Positions 47,304 to 59,640 are shown, counted from the first letter of the stretch. The stretch is DNA of 64,000 nt from Mangifera indica (GCF_011075055.1 NC_058146.1:14276820-14340819), one strand, 5' to 3'. Notes: generated from the letters alone by a model not told the origin. Made by a program: numbers and translations.

Positions 47304-49606
47304 ATCTCCCCCTCCAACCCATAGGAAGAATGTCACCTCAATATCACTTGGAGCTTTGTCCCACCATCTTGGTGCAGAATTAGTGTTTGTCTCAAGTCAC
47401 TACTTTAAGCAACATGTCAGTTGGATTTTTATTAGTGTAAATCCATTTCAATAAAATCTATCATTTGTTTGCTACTTCATGAATCCAATGGTATCTCACA
47501 TCACTATGCTTAATACGACTACAGTATGTAGAATTTTTGCTTAAATCCAAACCACTCTGACTATCACAATCAACCACATATTTACCTTGCTTTAATTCGG
47601 GTTTACCCATGATTCACTATGAAAGATTCAAACTTCTTTTACCATTGCTTATGAGATTGTTTCAAGCCAAACAAGTTTTTCTTCAACATGCAAACCATAT
47701 GTTCATTTCCTTTAACTTTAAAACCTTTTTAATGCTCTATATAGATTTATTCCTCTAAATCACCATAAAGGAAGGCAGTTTTCACATTTAACTGCTCAAG
47801 CTTAAGGTCAGGGCTAGTTGTCAAACCAGGAATCATACAAATCTTTCAATCACACCATTATCTTATGGGGTGCTAGGAATTGTCTTCTCATGTATGATGC
47901 CATGCTCTGAAAAATAGTTTTCAAACACCTTTTATGTGTATTCACCTTCATTGTCAATACAAAGACCTTCAAGGATTTGTATGTCTCCCTTTCTACCATG
48001 ACACGAAACTTCTTGAAATACTCAAAAACCTAATCTTTTGATTTTAGAATAAACATCTATACCTTTCATGAAACATCATTAATAAAAGTCACAAAAAATA
48101 TACTACCACATATACTTTTTGTCTCAATGGGACCACATACATCAGAATAAGTTAAATCAAGTATGGTTTTTTTTTATCTTTTAAAGGTGTTACTAAAAGA
48201 AACTTTATGTTGCTTGCTAAAGAAACAAATAGTACAAAGTTTTAAATTCATACATTTGGCAAAGGAATTAAGAGACTTCTTTGTCAATACCTGCAACGTT
48301 TTCTTACCAATATGAGTAGTCTTTTATGCCATATGTCTAGCCAAGCATCATCTTTAACCACATTCAATTCATCCTTCATGTTATCATTAAGTAGCTTATA
48401 TTGAGTCTTGTATAATCCATAGTGAGTCTTATCTTTAGCTACCATTATAAAACCCTTTTTGATCTTCCATTTTCGATCACCAATAATGTTATAATAACCT
48501 TATATATCAAAAAGATAAGCAAATAACAAATTCAAATGCAAAATTGATACATGTGGCACATTTTTTAGGGTCAATGTGTAACCCAACTCAGTTTACACAT
48601 GCACCTCGCCAACTCCCACTATATCTACATAACTAGTATTGCCTATCTTTACTTTGCCAATTTTTCCTGGCTTGTATGGTAACAAACTCTTGAGTCAACA
48701 ATCTATTCAATATCAATGTACATCAGTTTCAATGACAAGATTGTACTATTTCTCAAAAGAAATTCCTGATAGTTCTTCATATTAATTAGACATAAATCTG
48801 TCTTTTTCTTATTCTTCTAACTTTTCTATTCTTTCTTGAATGCCTTATAGTTTCTCTTAATATACCCTTTCTCACCACAGTTATAGTGAGTGAATTTTCC
48901 TCTCAACTATGATCTACCTTTGGATTTACCATGTCTATTAGGACTTTTCTTCTACCCTTGCTCTATGCAACAAGAGCCTATGAAGTATCCATACTTATAT
49001 CTTTGCATCCAATCTCCTCATTATTCATGTTATCTTTTACCATCTACAAAGTTGCTACACCAATTGGAAAAAGGTTACCAAGAGACACCACCAATGCCTC
49101 CTAATGATTTACTAAAGAACTCAAGAGAAGTAGAGCCTACAACTCATCATCTAGATAAATATTTATGTTTCTTAACTAATTCACCAAAACCTGAAAATCA
49201 CTCAAGTGATCTACAATGGATTGCCTTTATCTAAACTTTAAGTTCATTAGTCTTCTAATCACAAAGGCTTGATTTTTAGCATTCTTCCTCTCATATGTAT
49301 CTTCTAATTTCTTCTATAAAACCTATGCATTAACTTCTTGTTTAATATGTGCATAAACACTAAACTCTACCCGTTGCCTAATATTTCTTGTAGTCTTCCT
49401 ATGTAGATTTACCCAATCATCTTCAGATATTTTAGCTAATATGTCAGATCATAATTTAACAAGATCAAATAAATTTTTACAGTAAACTAAGTTCCCCATT
49501 ATAGACTTTGAAATAAAATAATTAGCAACTAACAATTTAGCCATGGAACTTGAAGTTGAACCTTCCATCTTAAGTCACACAATTAATCACACATCCAATT
49601 AACCAA

Positions 49607-49619
49607 GGCTCTGATACCA
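49607..49619 (-). other. primer-binding site of the Tork-like copia element
   Basis: The complement reads TGGTATCAGAGCC, an exact initiator-Met type primer site, two bases from the LTR edge. Confidence 0.9.
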
Positions 49620-49818
49620 CTTGTTGGGACCACAAACCTTAAATTTAATTTTGTTAATTAATTAGGTAAATCAATCATAGGAAATATCATTTGCATGTAG
49701 GAAATAAAATAAATCAATCACAAACAAGAATATAGGATTTACATGAAAAAAACTTCCAGTATAGAGGAAAAAAATCATGGACCAAATTCTAAATAAAATT
49801 CATTATTAAGAAAAAGCC

Positions 49819-51362
49819 AATATAGTACATCTACGACATTGTTTATAAAAAAAAAGCAAGAAAAACTTGGTTGTAGATGCTCTATCTTGATTATAAGGGC
49901 TTGACTTTAATTGTTTGACAAGAAGCCTGTTGCCTTCTAAGTTGTTGCAAAGTGTTGAAGACACTTGGACTACAGATCATAACCTTCAAAGCATTATTGT
50001 TACAAAGCAATAAGACCTTTTTACATATGCTAATTATTTGTGGCAAGAGAACAAGTTAAAAAAATAAGGGAGGCTTGTAGTGGGGAAGCACAATAATTTA
50101 AGACAAGAGCTCATTACTTTATTCCATGAATCCTCAATAGGTGGATGCTCTAGGTTAAGTATTACAGCCAAGAGGATGAGTGTTGTAGTGTATTGGAAAG
50201 GTCTCTAAAAGGATGTTCAGAACTTTGTCTGGAGTTACGAAACATCTTAGAGGTTCAAAGTAGAAAATGTGGCTATACCTGGTTTGCTACACCTCTACCT
50301 ATCTCAACAAGTATGTTTACTGATATCACACTAGATTTTGTGGAAGGATTGCCAAGATCTCAAGGTAAGTGGTGGTCTTAGCGGTGGTGGATAGGCTGAT
50401 GAAATATGGTCATTTTATGTGGTTGCAACATCCCTTCTCCATAGCAACGGTAGCCTAACTTTTATGGACAAGTCTACAAATTACATGACTTACCCAATAC
50501 CATTACCAATGATAAAGGAACCATTTTTATCAACCAATTCTGGCAAAAGGTGTTTTAGACACAGAGATCAGGCTTACAACTTTCCATCACTTACCACCTA
50601 CGAATAGATGGGTAGACAGAGGTCGTTAATAAATGTTTAAAGAATTATCTTTGTCGTATGGCTAAACACTTGCCTCACACTTGGTATTTGTGGCTACCAT
50701 TGGCTGAATTATGGTATAACACATCATACCATTTGAGCATTTATATGTCTCCATTAAAGGTGTTGTATGGATATGCCCCTTTGTGCATGTGTCTTATTTT
50801 CTAAACGATGCTCGTGTTAAAGCTACTAATGCCTTCCTCCGCTCTAGGTAAGACACTATTGTTGTGATGAAACGTCATCTAGCATGAGCACAAAACAGAA
50901 TGAAGGTGGTGGCAAATAAAAAAAAATTAAGTGACAATTTCATATTGGAGACTAGGTTTTTGTTAAGTTCCAACCATATCAGCAAACTTCATTACATTAA
51001 GGTAGGTCAAAACTCCAAGATGGTTACTTTGGTCAATTCCATATTAAAGAAAGAATAGGTGTAATGGCCTATAAGCTTCAACTACTGTCAGACATTGAGA
51101 TACATGATGTATTTCACATGTCTTTGTTTAAACTAGTACATGCTCCAATTCAAGCCTTCAACACCTTGCCTTAAATGATTCCACTCTCTGATCATATTCC
51201 TCAAGCTATACTAGATAGGCGTATGAAGAAGAGACATAATGTAGTTGTTGCACAAGTTCTTATTCAATGGCAAGGGTTTTCTTCAATGGTTGCAACTTGG
51301 GAATTCATCAACGAAATGAGGTGTCGATTTCCATAGCTCTCCCCTAAGGACAAGGTACTCGA
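49819..51362 (+). pseudogene. chromodomain-type gypsy pol, RNase H end to integrase and chromodomain
   Basis: Starts abruptly at KKQENLVVDALS, the end of RNase H. Integrase follows in many frames: KRMSVVVYWKGL, FVEGLPRSQGKW (core), the catalytic-core scraps around 50500, LPLAELWYNTSYH (50690), VLYGYAPLCM, AQNRMKVVANKK and VMAYKLQLL. Near 51255-51330 the text VLIQWQGFSSMVATWEFI is a chromodomain (LVKWEGLPPEEATWE-like), which can direct integration to particular chromatin. It is a 5'-truncated chromovirus, probably Reina-like. No frame is intact. Confidence 0.83.
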
Positions 51363-51665
51363 GGAAGGAGGGATTTTTATGAATATGAACCAAAACATTC
51401 CATAGATGACATCGTTTGCAATATTCAAGAAAGAAGGAAGATTCTGCATTTTGTGTTAAAAGGGAAGTTGTCATTTTGCTTCTATTAATTAGTATTATAT
51501 AAATAAGGAATATGTGTAGCTAACATGTAAGTTATGAAACAGTATAAAAATGCTATGTAACGATTTTCATAACAAAATGAGAATTATTACAATTCATCTC
51601 CTTCTCCATTTCTTCTGCATGACTTTCTTCTTCACTCTAAATTCCTATTTTGTTCTTCTCTATTA
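51363..51665 (+). repeat. 3' LTR of the chromovirus fragment (approximate)
   Basis: GAGGAAGGAGGGA at 51361-51373 is the polypurine tract; a TGAATATGAACC LTR start follows. TATATAAATAAGG near 51495 is a TATA box. The right end is unclear and lies close to the start of BBE flank homology at about 51670. There is no 5' LTR in the window. Confidence 0.55.
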
Positions 51666-51669
51666 AGTG

Positions 51670-52990
51670 GCTTTCAGTTTATAGGTTGAATCACAATTTA
51701 AAATTAGTTATTGTTGAAATTTTGTAATCTCTACATTTGAATGTTAGTTGGCTTAAGAGCATGCAAAAAAGGTGTAACGGCAAATTACTAATTTTACTAT
51801 CAATTAATTTTAAAAAAGCAATAACTTTTTATTAGACCCAAATATTTTAAACTTGACACTTTAACCCTTAAAAACTTTGTTGCATCCTATTCAATTCTTT
51901 AGGGGTTTTAATAATCATTTTTGAAACTGTTAAAGGAAAAAAATATTTCAAAAATTTTCAAAAGATCCTTGATTTTTTTTTTTTTCAAATTTCCAATAAC
52001 CCAAAAATCTCATAAAGACCGTCAATAAATTCAAAAATTAAGTTTACTCTTTTATATACATTTCTATGACTAAAACACCCCCAATAGGAAGAAAGAAAAA
52101 AAGGATAAGGGTGAAAGGAAAAGGAAAAAGAGGCTTCTTATATATTTTAGATATTCAAAATGTTACTTTCTAAATTTTTAAATTAGGGTTAGATTGGAAT
52201 TGAGCTGCTTGGACTTAAAAGTCAATTTAGTTTGGTTTGACTCAATTCAAATTTATTTAGTTTAAATTCAAACCAAGTTTGTATTAGAAGGGTCAGCTTG
52301 TGAAACCAAGTATAACTCAAGCTAAAAAGAGGTTGACTCAGATTGATTTGTGAGTTGAATAGATGACTCGGTTTGATTTGAACTTAACTAATAACTCAAT
52401 TCAAATTATATTAAGTAATTGTTAAAATAATGTCATTTTATCAATAAGTCATAAATTTAAATTATAAATTTGAGTCATAAATCTGAGCAATAGATTCAAA
52501 CTATAGATTTCAGCCAACGAATAATTGAAGTTGAATCGAATCATTTTTATTAAAATCAAACTCGAACCACCCTTAATATTGGTTCGACGAACTTAAGTCA
52601 CTCTTAACCAAGCTATTTTTGCTTGAGCTAAACTTGAACAAAAGCGTTTTTGAGCTCCTCATACTGTTTCACTAACAAAGAAATAGTAAAGATAAATAAA
52701 ATAGTAATTTTATTTTTTAATATTATTGTTTCACTAACAAAGTTTAATTTTGGGTTAAAAGGTATTTTGATTTTGACAAGAAAATGTTATTTGCATCAAT
52801 TAGAGAATGGAAAAATGTTTTAAGGCTAAACCTGGAATTCACTTTTGTCAGTATTATTAAATATTTGTCATACGTAGAAGGGGAAAGCAACACTAGTGTG
52901 CCAGCATAATTGGAGTCTCGTGTTCCAAATTTCTATTCACATTATCAGATTGGTTTGGAATCTAGGGAAACAACAAAGGACATTATCTGA
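51670..52990 (-). repeat. BBE downstream flank, copy C (inverted), split by ~1.06 kb insert
   Basis: The complement of 51670-51785 matches 28175-28270, and the complement of 52846-52990 matches 28052-28135. The interval 51786-52845 is absent from flanks A and B and is AT-rich, with a GTTTGACTCAATTCAAATTT-type dispersed repeat at 52180-52620. No ORF or clear terminal repeats are seen in the insert. Confidence 0.75.
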
Positions 52991-53396
52991 GGCTGCTGCG
53001 GATGTGAAAACTAATGTTTCATGTTTTTGACCATTCAAATGCAATCTTTAACTAAATTCAAATGTTATTCTTATTAATGTTTGGTGACACATATTGTTAT
53101 TAATAATTGGAAACTCATATAATCAAAAAAAAAAAATCTAATTTAATAAAGAATTTTGTTATTTATTTATAAGATTTCAACAAAAAGATACAAGAATCAA
53201 TGTTTGTTTAATTTTATAACTATTAAATCATCACAATAATTTCCTATATATCTAATATTAAATATCTAATCAGATATATAGATAATATTTTAGTATATAA
53301 TTAAATATATCATCTAATTATATAATTAAACATTTAAATATGAATATATATAGTTTTATTGATATTGATATTTTAGGTTGGATAATTAATATGAAA
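52991..53396. other. 3' region of BBE copy C
   Basis: AT-rich, no gene. Equivalent in position to 42658-43395 of copy B. CATTTGAATTTAG-like text near 53035-53055 is shared in complement. Confidence 0.4.
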
Positions 53397-54986
53397 CTAA
53401 CAAGGAAGATCTGGAATACTTTGCTCATTCCTAAAGAAATTATCAAGATCAACCTTAGTCTTAATCTTCACCAACCTTTCGAAATTTCCATTGAAATATT
53501 TGATTCCATAAACTCTTCCTTCCGGGTAGCTCCCATTCCATTGTGATTGATCCCCAAATCAATATCTCTATAGTTCAGAAACGCCTGCCTCGGACTTTTG
53601 GACACAAATGGAGTCATGTGATTATAAAGTTCCACAATCAACCGCAAAAAAAAGTTTGCCGCCTCAGTCCCCGATTGATTCCAGTTAGCTATGTACTGAA
53701 TCTTCCATGAGTTTCCAGCTCTATGTGGAAATGGCGTCGCCTTCGCTTCAATCTCCTCCATTCGACCACCGTAAGGATTGAATATCAGCACTGGTGTCTC
53801 TAGTTGAATCATTTTATTCCATATTCTGTCCAGGCCGTCTTTAGGAATCGGCTTCCTCACATAATCCGACTTTCTCTTCGGGAAGCTCAGTGCCGGCGAA
53901 CGATTTAGTAAAACATTTGTCGAAGTTCCGGACGGAAAACCTCCCCAAAAAACAACCGATTCAAGCCAGCTCGATTCAATGCAGTCGGACTGAGTTAATC
54001 CTAGTTGAGGAAAGCTGTCGTTTATGATTGAAAGAAGTTTCTCAGAGCCGCCGAGATAAATCCAGAAGTTTCCCCTCACAGTTTTATTAACCACGTCTAA
54101 TGTGAGTCGGACGAAGAGCTCTTCAGGAAGTTTGAACGCAACATGTTGCCATTGATCCACAATCTCAGTTAGATTGTGTGATTCTAGAGTTCTTCTAATA
54201 AGAAACCAAGTCACTGTTTCCGGAACTGGAACGAGAATGATTTTATAAGCAATAATGACTCCGAAACTGGCTCCTCCTCCTCCTCTGATAGCCCAAATCA
54301 AATCTTCGCCCATGGATTTTCTATCCAGAAGCCTCCCATTAGCATCAACAAGCCTTGCACCGACGATATTATCGACAGTGAGCCCGTATGTTCTCATCAT
54401 ATTGCCATATCCTCCGCCGCTAAAGTGTCCACCAATACCAACAGTGGGACAAATCCCGGCCGGGAAGCCATGAGTTTTACTTTTCTCCGCAATTTTATAA
54501 TAAACTTCACCAAGAATCGCCCCCGCCTGAACCCAGGCACTGTTGTTTTCAATGTCAACATCAACGGCGCGAAGATTAAACATGTCAAGGACAAAGAAAG
54601 GGACTTGGGAGATATAAGATAAGCCCTCATAGTCATGGCCGCCGCTTCTGATTTTCATCTGAAGGCCATGCTTCCGGGCACAAATGACTGCAACCTGGAC
54701 GTGGGATTCATGCAATGCAGTGATAATAAGGAAAGGTTTGAGAGTTGAAGTTGAGTTGAAACGGAGATTCCGGATGTGGGATTGCAATACGGAGGAAAAT
54801 TAGGCGTTTTGTGAGGTGAAAATTTCTGGGAAGATTGGATGGGAAGGCTGAGAATGGTTGAGAAGACAATGGAAGAAATTTTCATGGACGGAATCTGAAG
54901 TTGCTTGGCATCGCCATGAAAAAAATGAAACAGAATGAAAATTAAGAGAAGAATAAAAGTTTTGGAGTATTTATGAAATTTTCCAT
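53397..54986 (-). pseudogene. BBE-like FAD-linked oxidase, copy C (recent pseudogene)
   Basis: Runs on the complement from ATG at 54984-54986 (MENFINTPKLL) to the stop at 53397-53399, the same length as copy B. The signal-peptide region has a 2-bp loss and a 6-bp gain that shift the frame and expose a stop at 54942-54944. A TAA at 54800-54802 lies in the normal frame at about codon 59. A 1-bp deletion near 53536 shifts the last ~48 codons. Between these the frame is open for over 400 codons and keeps the FAD His (RSGGHD), the FAD Cys (GICPTVGIGG) and the K-x-Q motif (WKIQY). Apart from three defects it looks about 90% identical to copy B. It could be a real pseudogene or partly a sequencing artefact. 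Confidence 0.92.
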
Positions 54987-55999
54987 TCCAGAACTGTGCA
55001 TGTGTTTTGTGATCCTGGGTCCTTGCTATTGAATTTATTGGCGGGCTTCGTCTCGGTAATCTAACTTTTATTCGGTTATTATTAATGTACTAATTAATTT
55101 ACGAGATAATTTATCACCTTAGTTTTTAGGAGAGAAGTCTTTTTTAATTTTTTAAGACAAAATATCTTAATTTTTAAAGTAATATAAAAAAGTTATTTTA
55201 TATATAATAATTTTTAAAATATATAAAATAAAATAAAATTTAAGTATTATTTTATTATAATAAAAAATAATTATTATTTATATTTATCAATTTTTTCCAC
55301 ATTTAAAAATAATTTTATATCTTTAGATAGTTTACCTTTATAATAATCTTTTTATTTTTTTATAAAAGATTACTTGAACCAACTACATGTTAGAGTCATG
55401 AATAATGTTATATGTTTTAATTTTGTGTATTTATGACAATCTTTCCAATGATATGTTATCAAATAATATTCTTAATTTCAAATCACTTAATTACATAAAA
55501 CATATTATCATATTTAATTAAATATTAAAAATTAGATATGTATTATTTTATTACAGAGTTAATTGATGGCGCACTTTAATAATAAGGTTGTTATTGAAAA
55601 GATAATGGGGAGACGAAGCTAATCATCTCCCCCCAATTTGACCTAGAAAGTTAAATTAATATATGTCTACATAGAGTCATATTTTATTAGTCTTTGACAT
55701 GATACAACATATAATAATAGTATTGGATTCAATATAAGCTGTTAAATGAGTTTAAGCTTAGGATTACAGTTATTTTTATAAAAAAATCGAGTTTGAATTA
55801 ATTCAATAATTTAAATTTGAATTGATTTAAATTGAATCAAATATTAAATCATTTTCAAATCGAATTCGAGTTTTAATTCACCAATCTTAAGCTAATCTTG
55901 AACTTATTCTTTTGAATTTAAATAATTTTCAAATTAGAGCGTATTCAAATTCAGTTTAAATCAAATTCAATCTAATATAATAGTCATAATATTATTAGT
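54987..55999. other. intergenic, dispersed AT-rich repeats
   Basis: No gene. The block at 55390-55560 repeats the ATATGTTATCA / ATTTAATTAAATA pattern seen near 45000. The block at 55700-55990 is an inverted copy of the family at 45715-45900. I see no long homology with the promoters of copies A or B beyond a CATGCA near the start codon. Confidence 0.5.
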
Positions 56000-56009
56000 A
56001 AAAGCTACA

Positions 56010-56245
56010 CGATGGTCAATGTTTATGCTAATAATCTTATTCTATCATTTTAATGTAATGTTAAAATATTCTAATAATACAGTATGAATGTTTACACAAA
56101 TAGTCTTTTTATATCATTTTAATATAATGTTAAAATATGCTAATAATTCGATAACATGCATAAACGTGAATGTTTGTGCAAATAGTCTTTTTATATCCTT
56201 TAATGTAATGTTAAAATATGCTAATAATACAATAACATGTATACC
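56010..56245. repeat. tandem repeat, about 75-80 bp unit, three copies
   Basis: Each unit contains GAATGTTT, ACAAATAGTCTTTTTATATC and TAATGTAATGTTAAAATATG. The first unit is the most diverged. There is no coding potential. Confidence 0.8.
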
Positions 56246-56319
56246 ATTGTTAAATTCTATTTTTTATTCAATTCAACATCTAAATTTGTAAAACTTGTTC
56301 AATATCATTATTTCAATAA

Positions 56320-56701
56320 GGGAAAAAGACAATTTCCCACCCAAACTTAAGATCTAGATGACGAACATCATTTAGAGAATGGATGACGCTCCACCGATCG
56401 TCGGTGGGCAAAGGAAAGAGTAAAGAAAAAACTTAGGGATTAGGGTTGGAGGGAGAGGGGGAGGAGAATCACTTTTTAAAGTTTAGATATGAGATTTAAA
56501 TATCAATTTTAAAACCTAAGAGAGAAACAAAATAAAATTACGTATTTTTTAATATTATTATTAAATAACGATTTTAGTCTTATATATAACAAAAAATTTA
56601 AGAAAATTTTAAGATAGATAGATGTTTAGATTTTTCATCTACTACAGATGTATTATTGAAATTGAGATAAAACTTATATGGGAAATAGTCCTTTACCCTT
56701 T
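56320..56701. mobile_element. MITE with ~25-bp terminal inverted repeats
   Basis: Left end GGGAAAAAGACAATTTCCCA, right end TGGGAAATAGTCCTTTACCC, inverted to each other. Flanks ATTTCAATAA and CTTTCAATAA suggest a duplicated target. The inside is A-rich, with AGGGTTGGAGGGAGAGGGGG and a TCGTCGG hairpin. The ends resemble those at 63139 (GAAAAGACTATTTCACCC), suggesting one Mutator-type MITE family. Confidence 0.7.
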
Positions 56702-56739
56702 CAATAAATACAATTATGATTCATGTTTTTAAAAATTAA

Positions 56740-57440
56740 AAATTTAATTTAATAGGTGATTTCACTGTATCAAAAAAAAAAAGATATTCCAACCATCTTA
56801 TATACAAGAAATACTTTTATAAGATGTCTCTTTAATATAAATTTTAATTATTAATAAATCTTTGATTTTAGTAATTTTATAAAAATACCCATAATCAATT
56901 TATCTTCCAATATTATTTAATTTATCAATATATCCTCCAATAATTATAATTATAATTATAATTTATTATTTTTTTCTAAAAAATAATTTTTTCTTATTTT
57001 ATTTCTTTTCCACCAGTCATATGCAATTCTTCACCATCAATTGTTACTCATCCTTGTTATCTTCACTAATAACACCACTATCATTCATCCTCTTCTTCTC
57101 TCGTCATCAATTGTCTATCATTTTCTATCCTCTTTTGTCATTTTCACCAACAACACCATTATCAACTATCTTTTTTCTGTGCTAATCTTCAGCATTAGCA
57201 CCAAATGGAATGAGTGAGAGAAAAAAAAGGAAGAAAAGGTAATAAAAATTGAGTGAGAGAAAGAAAAGAAAAAGAGAAATCGACATTTATTGAAAATTAT
57301 GTGTGAGAAAAAAAGAGAAAATATATGTTGATATTTATTGAAAAAAATAAATTAGAGAAATAAAAAAGATAGTAACAAGAAAGTAAGTGGAAGAATAAAA
57401 TGAAGAAAAAAACTTGACATTTATTGAAAATAATTTTGTA
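56740..57440. repeat. dispersed repeat, inverted copy of 43740-44930
   Basis: See the partner for matching blocks. It has no ORF of interest; a low-complexity AGAGAAA-rich stretch fills 57200-57420. Confidence 0.55.
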
Positions 57441-57689
57441 GGAGAGAAGACCAAGCTAGAAACATTAATGTAAAAATGAAAAAATATTTTTTTAGTAGGA
57501 GAGAATAAATTTGCTAGCAATGTAGATATGATGTACCATGTTTTTAATGTATTTATACAAATTAATTGTATTAACATATTCACACAATGTAATATAGCAG
57601 CATTTGCTTTGGTCATTTTATAATAAGAAAAAAATAAATAATTATATTACTTAATCATAAATTATAATCTTAATTTATATAATAAATTA
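57441..57689. other. AT-rich intergenic, nothing recognised
   Basis: No coding, RNA or repeat signal found. Confidence 0.4.
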
Positions 57690-58021
57690 ATAAAATTTAT
57701 TGGTTGGTATATTTTTATTATATTTAAACTTGTTATTGAGAAATAAATTCGATTATTGCTTGGGTAATGACTTGTTGAGAAATAAACTTGTTATTGATAA
57801 TATAATCTTGATCTAGGTTTTGATTTGACTCTCATCTCATATTAAGGGATGTGCATGAATAATATTTATACTCCATTCTAACCCTCTTTAATCACAATAT
57901 AACGCTCATACAACTAAACAAAACAACAGTCTATTACACAAATAAACCCTAGAATAGAAAAACTTTAAATATATATTCATAACATCTCCCTTATCAATGC
58001 AAACACAAATAAATCTTTACA

Positions 58022-58240
58022 CAAAGAGAAATATCCCCTGTAGACTTAATAAGACTCTACACACCAATTTTGAGCAAGTCTAAGGCTGGCTTAAACTTAT
58101 TCACAGAAACAATCTTGGTAATAATATCAACTGGATTATTTCAGTTGATATCTTCTCCACTTTAATTTGTCTATTAGCCAAAACATCCCTTAGGAAATGT
58201 AGCCTCACATTAATGTGATTTGCTCTCTCATAATAAACAC
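58022..58240 (-). pseudogene. RNase H end of the copia remnant
   Basis: The complement encodes YYERANHINVRLHFLRDVLA, then KVEKIST, then IVSVNKFKPALDLLKIG, the usual C-terminal end of copia pol. It is frame-broken. Confidence 0.8.
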
Positions 58241-59172
58241 TAATTCAACTCAGGTAATTTCTCTGCTTCAATTTTAACACATGACCTACCATTAGGTGTA
58301 AACACATCTTTATAAAATTTTAGTTCATTAAAAACAACATCTCTGCTAGTAGCACACTTATGTTTATCTAACAACCAGACCTTATACCCTTTTACACCAA
58401 TAGGATATCCTAGAAAAATGGCTCTAAGTGCTCTAGGATTTAACCTCCCTTGACTTGTGTGAAATAATCTAGACAACCAAAAGGTTTGAAGTGATTTAGC
58501 TGTAGAGGTCTTTTTGACCATAATTCCTTAGGTTTCTCAAAATTCAAGGTAGTAGAAGGTGATTTATTAATAAGATAGGAGACAGTGGTAACAACCTCTA
58601 CCCAAAATCTCTTGATAAGGCAAGAATAAGCAAATATACATCTTACATTATTCAAAATAGTTTTATTCATTATCTTAGCAAATCAAATTTGCTAAGGAAT
58701 ATCAATACAGGTTCCTTGACTTAAAATTTCAGCCTTTTTACATAAATCAAAAAATTAATTATTATAAAATTTTACACCATTATCAATCCTTAATACTTTA
58801 ATTCTTTTATTAGTTTGATTTTCAACTAATAATTTCAATTCTTTAAAACATTCAAAAGTCTGATCTTTATGTTTTAAAAAATATAACCATACCTTCTTAG
58901 AATAAAGCAATGAAGGTAAGAAAGTAATGAGAGTTTGAGAGAGAATTTGGTCCCTGAAGATCAAATTGTATATAAATCAATACAGCCTTTGATCTATAGG
59001 TTGCAGTTGAAAATCTTAACCTGCACACTCTACCTAGGATACAATTTTCACAAAAATCCAAACTAGTAATGTTATTAGAGTTTATCAATTTTTGTTTGCA
59101 TAATTCTAATAAACTTGCCATGCTATTGTGTCCTAATAAACAGTGTTCATTAATATTATCAACAGTGTTCAA
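58241..59172 (-). pseudogene. integrase of the copia remnant
   Basis: The complement, from 59172, gives HCLLGHNSMASLLELCKQ, CENCILGRVCRLRF (zinc-binding), then YFLTFIALF. Core text includes KVWLYFLKHKDQTFECFKEL and LRIDNGVKF. Next come WVEVVTTVSYLINKSPSTTL and HFKPFGC. It ends with IFLGYPIGVKGYKVWLLD. Stops divide it into four open segments. Confidence 0.87.
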
Positions 59173-59227
59173 ACTAGTATATACAACCCATGGACTAGTT
59201 TACCCTTCATTACAACTAAAGAGCCTC

Positions 59228-59640
59228 TTAAAACTGTAAGGACACCATTTTCTGATTTAAAAATAACCCTAAAGAAATTAAATTTCTTATAAACTTAGGT
59301 ATCAACTTGACATTATCTAATACTTCAACAGAGCCATCTAACATTTTAAATTTTATGCTGCCTAATTCTATCACATCACATAATTCATCATTACCCAGTA
59401 AAGACTTTTCCACCACTATTAATATGTTTAATATTAACAAACAAGTCTAATCTAAGTGTAATGTGAAATATGCAACCTGAATCCATTACCCATTTATTTT
59501 TAGAAACTCTCTCAGTTAACAATAACATCTCTGCATTATCATAACCATCCAAAATATTAGCAATTTTAAGGTTATCATTTGTTTTTAGTGTGTTCTTTCT
59601 TCCTTTCAAAACAATTTCCTTTAAAATAACCATATTTATG
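59228..59640 (-). pseudogene. protease of the copia remnant
   Basis: The complement has NKWVMDSGCIFHITLRLDLF (catalytic DSG) near 59480-59510 and CDVIELGSIKFKMLDGSVEV followed by LIPKFIRNLISLG. One frame change lies near 59430. Confidence 0.85.

Larger units (their letters stand above)
46722..49818 (-). mobile_element. Tork/Tnt1-like copia element, internally deleted (antisense)
   Basis: 3' LTR at 46722-47303 (TGTTGGGGCC...GGCTAACA on +), polypurine tract complement at 47304-47316, primer site complement GGCTCTGATACCA at 49607-49619, and a 5' LTR beginning TGTTGGGACC at 49622, cut short near 49818. Only about 2.3 kb lies between, so most of pol is lost. On the complement: gag MAKLLVANYF and DLVKL (49400-49560), NCGEKGYIKRNYK (decayed zinc knuckle, near 48870), integrase scraps (47880-48200), RT LNVKTAFLYGDLEE, KNLFGLKQSHKQW and FIVNHG (47610-47800), and the RNase H end near 47480. 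Confidence 0.88.
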
